Origin: Lentisphaeria bacterium UBA7640
Lineage (GTDB): Bacteria; Verrucomicrobiota; Lentisphaeria; Victivallales; Victivallaceae
Direction: 5' to 3'
DNA length: 9,495 nt
Assembly: GCA_002483765.1 (NCBI GenBank)
Contig: DLIO01000015.1
Span: 1 to 9,495, forward strand
In this document: positions 6,465 through 9,495 of the stretch, in pieces
Numbering within the stretch: the first letter of the stretch is position 1
Layout of the letters: every line of letters starts with the position of its first letter
Program-made: the position numbers and the translations under genes
Notes under the pieces: model-generated
What the model was told of the DNA's origin: nothing
The model's database searches: none
The model's input: the letters and a program-made list of their open reading frames with translations, nothing else

Positions 6465-7226
6465 ATGTTCGAATTAGCTAAATTATATCTCAGCGATAAA
6501 AGTCCCATAGTCACTGCTCATCGTGGCTTTTCTGGTAAATATCCTGAAAACACCTTGCTTGCTTTTGAGATGGCGTACAAATTAGGCGTTGACATTATAG
6601 AGTTTGATGTGCGAGAAAGTATTGACGGCGAATTACTAATCATGCACGACAGCAGCGTCAATCGCACAACAAATGGTTCTGGAGAAATTAATGAGTTGCA
6701 TTTCGACTATATCCGTAGTCTCAATGCATCATATTGGCATGGCGCCCGTGATACTGGATACCGGCTTGAAAAGCCTACTTATAACATTATGCAGGTACCG
6801 ACTTTACGCGAAGTATTGACATTCTGCGCCGATAAAGATGTAGGTATCAATATTCAAGTATATGCGGAATCGCCAGAGGCAGTAAAGAAAATATGTGCTC
6901 TTTATGACGAATTCGATCTGTATAAAAAAGCTTTTCTGATGATTACGACTTTTGCAAGGGCACAAGAAGTTAAAACCATCAATTCTTTGATCGAAGTCTG
7001 TGTCGGCGAAGAGCGGCAAAACCTCAAGCGGCATAAAGATTTCGGTTCACGAATTATGCAATCAAATAAAGAAATCGTATCGCCCGAGCTGTGTCGCGAA
7101 ATCAAAAGATTCGAGCTTTGGGCAAACATGTTCTTTTCTAATACTATCGAAGAAAACGAAAAATATCTTGGTTACGGGATCCAAGGGATCATGACCGACC
7201 AACCTCAGCTGATAATAAAAAAGTAG
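6465..7226 (+). CDS. Glycerophosphodiester phosphodiesterase-family protein, altered active site
   Basis: A 253-aa TIM-barrel protein of the GDPD family, which hydrolyses glycerophosphodiesters to glycerol-3-phosphate and an alcohol with a divalent metal. Family marks are AHRGFSGKYPENT (18-30, H19 and R20), IEFDVRESIDG (45-55, metal ligands E46 and D48), LIMHD (58-62, general acid H61), NRTTNGSG (66-73), VPTLREVL (111-118) and the C-terminal GIQGIMTDQP. There is no signal peptide, so it is likely cytosolic. AGGA lies about eight bases before the ATG. Where the family normally has I-E-(I/L)-K, this protein reads INIQVY (128-133): Q131 replaces the third metal-binding glutamate and Y133 the usual lysine. 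It may be catalytically weak or act on a different substrate. Copy 2 of the hairpin repeat ends 78 bases upstream. Confidence 0.9.
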   Translation: MFELAKLYLSDKSPIVTAHRGFSGKYPENTLLAFEMAYKLGVDIIEFDVRESIDGELLIMHDSSVNRTTNGSGEINELHFDYIRSLNASYWHGARDTGYRLEKPTYNIMQVPTLREVLTFCADKDVGINIQVYAESPEAVKKICALYDEFDLYKKAFLMITTFARAQEVKTINSLIEVCVGEERQNLKRHKDFGSRIMQSNKEIVSPELCREIKRFELWANMFFSNTIEENEKYLGYGIQGIMTDQPQLIIKK

Positions 7227-7370
7227 CTACTTCAGGACATCTGACTCGCGTGGAGAAAACAAAGCAGATTCCACAATGAATCTCATAGTTCGATTATTCT
7301 TCTCTGGTTTTTGTGAATATTTTAAAGGGCATAACTTAAAAATAGTTGTTGAGCTAAAAAGCGAGAACTG

Positions 7371-7808
7371 TTAATTGTATTCTATTCGTAGCTTCTCATC
7401 GCCTAGGATAGGTTTTATCAGCTCTTGCCACATATCGCCGCTCCAGGTTGCAAGGTTTTGGTGAGTATCGTAATACTTTTGAGGAATAGGGTGAGTGCCA
7501 ACAATCACTTTTACTTTGTACTTCTCTTCAATAAATTTTTTAAAGTAACTGATGGAACGACATGGCGGATAACCTACCACCATTCCGGTAGCAAGATGGA
7601 TTGCCTCTGCGCCATTTTTAATCATCTCGCCACAAGTGTATTCCACATTTCCACCAGGACAACCGCCACAATTAGTGTAACCGACAATCTCTAGCGGATC
7701 AGCGGGGTCGTAAATATCAAAAGCGCCTTCGCGGTTTTTCATAGCCTTGAAACATTTTCCGCCCGCGCAACTTCTGTACCGGTCACAAATAATTATTCCA
7801 ATCTTCAT
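7371..7808 (-). CDS. CGGC-domain protein, probable metal-binding
   Basis: A 145-aa protein of the CGGC family, whose conserved cysteines are thought to bind metal; the cellular role is unknown. Visible features are MKIGIIICDRYRSCAGGKC (C8, C14, C19), NCGGCPGG (C47, C50), a further C59, the glycine-rich ATGMVVGYPPC (C83), and VGTHP near residue 103. It has the full family length and no signal peptide. The ATG at 7808 is preceded by AGGA about ten bases upstream. It runs opposite to the phosphodiesterase gene; the two converge, with 144 bases between their stops. These proteins are common in anaerobes. No neighbouring gene suggests a pathway. Confidence 0.88.
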   Translation of the reverse strand: MKIGIIICDRYRSCAGGKCFKAMKNREGAFDIYDPADPLEIVGYTNCGGCPGGNVEYTCGEMIKNGAEAIHLATGMVVGYPPCRSISYFKKFIEEKYKVKVIVGTHPIPQKYYDTHQNLATWSGDMWQELIKPILGDEKLRIEYN

Positions 7809-7862
7809 TGTTTCTTTGTCCTGTATGCTTACATTTTTATTTTTTTCATAAATACTGTAGAT

Positions 7863-7891
7863 AGAATATATCTAAAAAAACTAGAATACAA
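7863..7891 (-). promoter_or_regulatory. Candidate promoter of the CGGC-domain gene
   Basis: On the minus strand TTGTAT (7891-7886) and TATTCT (7868-7863) are separated by 17 bases, leaving a leader of about 50 bases before the ATG at 7808. Pattern match in AT-rich DNA only. Confidence 0.35.
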
Positions 7892-7972
7892 GAAAATTAT
7901 GAATAATTAGACCGTTTATTCGAACAGAAGCAACCTTTGAAATATTGGAAAAAAAGAGCGCGGAGTACTGTT

Positions 7973-8186
7973 CGGGGCCATACATATTTTCGCTTCTCTT
8001 TTTTATATCAAGTAGTTATGAATATGACTTTAAAAATTTTCTCCATGAAATTGTATTTTTAATAAGCCTTTCTATAAAAATTGCTGACTTTTCACATCCT
8101 GTTTATGGATGTTATAAAAAAGCCATAACTTGCTGTTCTAAATTAGCGCGCGCATAATGCGCGCGTGAATTTAGAGTTGTAAATTA
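7973..8186. repeat. ~215-bp non-coding repeat with terminal hairpin, copy 3
   Basis: Homologous throughout to 6171-6386, in the same orientation. The hairpin (8126-8186, 61 bp) pairs TCTAAATT with AATTTAGA around the core CGCGCGCATAATGCGCGCG. On the minus strand it is followed by GGCTTTTTT (8123-8116) and lies about 40 bases behind the fabH stop, so it may terminate fabH transcription. The rest of 7892-8227 contains no supportable gene. Confidence 0.8.
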
Positions 8187-8227
8187 TAGCTGATATATTT
8201 AAGTCAAACGAGATTTTAAATTTGGTT

Positions 8228-9223
8228 TCAGTCCAGCGGCCAGCGCAGGAATAGCGATCCCCAGGTTAGTCCGCCACCAACTGCGGTCAGCAATAACAAT
8301 TGACCTTTTTTCAACAATCCCTGCTGGTGCATTTCATCCAGCGCTAAGCCGATGGTCGCGGCGCAGGTGTTACCATAAGATTGAACATTCATAAAGACAC
8401 GTTCTGGCGGAATATTAAGTCGCTCGGCGGTCGCAGTGATGATTCGGCTATTTGCCTGGTGCGCAACCATCCAATCAATATCTTCCGCTTTGATCATGGT
8501 TTCAGCCATCAATTGTTTGCTGCATTCGACCATTGAGGAGACGGCCAGCTTGAAAATTGCCGGGCCGTCCATCTTGAGGAAATGCAGATGCTGGTCAATG
8601 GTGCGTTGTGTTGCGGGACAACCTGAGCCGCCGGCTGGAACTAACAGTTTATCTAAGTGAACGCCATTTGAGCCCAGCTTGGCGCCCTCAAAGCAATCGG
8701 TTTCAACGGAATCATCATTTGACAACAGTAGCGCGGATGCAGCATCGCCGAATAGCACGCAAGTGTCGCGATCAGTCCAGTCGATCATTGAAGATATCTT
8801 TTCTGCGGCAACGAGCAAAACTCGCTTTAGCTTTGGATTGGCGATCATAAATGAGCGCGCGGTTTCCATACTGAAAATGAATCCAGTGCAAGCTGCCTGC
8901 ACGTCGAAACAAAATGCCTTGGTATTGCCGAGTTTATATTGGAGCGCGCATGCGGTGGCTGGAAAAGTGTATTCTGCTGAAGTTGAGGACAATATAATTG
9001 CATCAAGTTCTTCTGGGGCGGTATTGCCCATTTTCAATGCCTTTAGCGCGGCTTCCAGCCCTAAATCGGAAACCTGTTGATCGGGAGCAGCGATACGACG
9101 TTCGGCAATGCCGGTTCGAGTCCGAATCCACTGATCGTTGGTTTTCACCATTTTTTCTAAATCAAAATTAGTTAATATTTTATCTGGCACGTATGAACCG
9201 ATGCCAATTATAGTTATCGCCAT
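8228..9223 (-). CDS. fabH: 3-oxoacyl-[acyl-carrier-protein] synthase III (KAS III)
   Basis: Starts fatty-acid chains by condensing acetyl-CoA with malonyl-ACP in the cytosol. The 331-aa product has the thiolase-fold triad: C112 in AACTGF (the same number as in Escherichia coli FabH), H255 in AHQAN and N285 in YGNTCAAT. Further KAS III marks are IIGIGSYVPDKILTN (5-19), TNDQWIRTRTGI (28-39), FGDAASALL (158-166) and the C-terminal GGGLTWGS (316-323). The frame is open to 9277, but the ATG at 9223 has GAGG six bases before it and matches the usual FabH N-terminus, so I use it. It is not accompanied by plsX, rpmF, fabD or acpP on the part seen, where it is often clustered. The gene is intact and looks like a core gene next to the repeats. 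Related KAS III-like enzymes of secondary metabolism are a less likely alternative. Confidence 0.95.
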   Translation of the reverse strand: MAITIIGIGSYVPDKILTNFDLEKMVKTNDQWIRTRTGIAERRIAAPDQQVSDLGLEAALKALKMGNTAPEELDAIILSSTSAEYTFPATACALQYKLGNTKAFCFDVQAACTGFIFSMETARSFMIANPKLKRVLLVAAEKISSMIDWTDRDTCVLFGDAASALLLSNDDSVETDCFEGAKLGSNGVHLDKLLVPAGGSGCPATQRTIDQHLHFLKMDGPAIFKLAVSSMVECSKQLMAETMIKAEDIDWMVAHQANSRIITATAERLNIPPERVFMNVQSYGNTCAATIGLALDEMHQQGLLKKGQLLLLTAVGGGLTWGSLFLRWPLD

Positions 9224-9260
9224 TAAATACCTCATTTTTGTTGCGAAATAACAACTGATT

Positions 9261-9288
9261 AAAATAGCATTTCCCAAACATAATTCAA
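9261..9288 (-). promoter_or_regulatory. Candidate fabH promoter
   Basis: On the minus strand TTGAAT (9288-9283) and TATTTT (9266-9261) are separated by 16 bases and lie about 40 bases before the fabH ATG at 9223. Pattern match only; no FabR/FapR-like operator was recognised. Confidence 0.3.
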
Positions 9289-9495
9289 CATTATTATCAA
9301 GAGTTCTGTGAGGAATATCAACAATATTTCTGTAGAGTTTAATTTTTAAACGTTTATCGATTAGGAATTAGTGAGAAAGCGCTTTATAATTTCAACAGTT
9401 ACTTGGGGTAGTTTTTATTTCATTCGCGCGTTGCGTATTTGTAAGTATGCGAAGTCATTTAATAAAAATAAAACACAGGCATCCCATAACTTTTT
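9289..9495. other. AT-rich non-coding right end
   Basis: No gene or RNA that I can support. A weak imperfect palindrome (GTTACTTGGG near 9397, ATCCCATAAC near 9481, with TTCGC and GCGAA between) is cut by the window edge. The last bases CCATAACT match the first bases of the hairpin family and could be the start of another copy. Confidence 0.3.

Noticed and set aside
7332..7373. Fourth hairpin copy (CATAACTT to GTTA)
   Set aside because: Only 42 bp, no GC core, and poor internal pairing; it also runs into the CGGC stop codon. Resemblance is limited to the ends.
8436..9080. Plus-strand ORFs opposite fabH
   Set aside because: They mirror the strongly conserved fabH coding frame and show no protein-family features.
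9224..9277. 18-residue N-terminal extension of FabH
   Set aside because: The FabH family starts at the MAITIIGIG segment and GAGG precedes that ATG.
9397..9495. Inverted repeat at the window's right end
   Set aside because: Pairing is patchy and truncated by the edge; kept only as a remark.

Overview
This 9.5-kb window looks like a patchwork accessory region of a Gram-negative bacterium. A remnant of a lipoprotein-export ABC ATPase (LolD-type) implies an outer membrane. A CGGC-domain protein and the general style of the FabH are compatible with an anaerobic, possibly PVC-like lineage, but no genus can be named from the sequence. Composition shifts sharply along the window: the stretch at about 3600-6460 is visibly AT-rich, while the lolD fragment and fabH are closer to balanced.

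Layout. (1) Positions 4-2861, minus strand: a compact operon of a small excisionase-type HTH protein, a C5-cytosine DNA methyltransferase and a GHKL (MutL/Hsp90-type) ATPase. Each start is set by a GGAG Shine-Dalgarno, and the first two genes overlap by 8 bp. A promoter with overlapping GGTTAAA repeats lies upstream. This is the head of the predicted Dcm - GHKL ATPase - Z1 - nuclease defence cassette; any remaining genes lie off the left edge. (2) Positions 3063-3494: the 3' two-thirds of lolD, lacking the Walker A part, which marks a junction at about 3060. (3) Positions 3513-4034: a long imperfect hairpin, then 140-bp tandem repeats. (4) Positions 4035-5890, plus strand: a 5'-truncated and frameshifted gene (possibly PemK/MazF-like), an unlisted 47-aa ORF, a DarT-type ADP-ribosyltransferase toxin and its NADAR-type antitoxin, all closely spaced or overlapping. 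(5) Positions 6171-6386 and 7973-8186: two copies of a ~215-bp non-coding repeat ending in the same hairpin family as at 3522-3581. (6) A glycerophosphodiester phosphodiesterase-like gene with two altered active-site positions (+), a CGGC-domain gene (-), and fabH (-).

Two putative defence modules (modification/GHKL and DarTG-like) sit on either side of a truncated housekeeping gene. The DarTG-like block is enclosed by perfect 13-bp inverted repeats and by hairpins repeated in direct orientation. The most unusual elements are the three hairpins, whose stems differ in sequence but keep pairing through compensatory changes, and the four-part toxin locus with its small overlapping ORF. The window has no transposase, integrase, tRNA, rRNA or CRISPR array that I can support.
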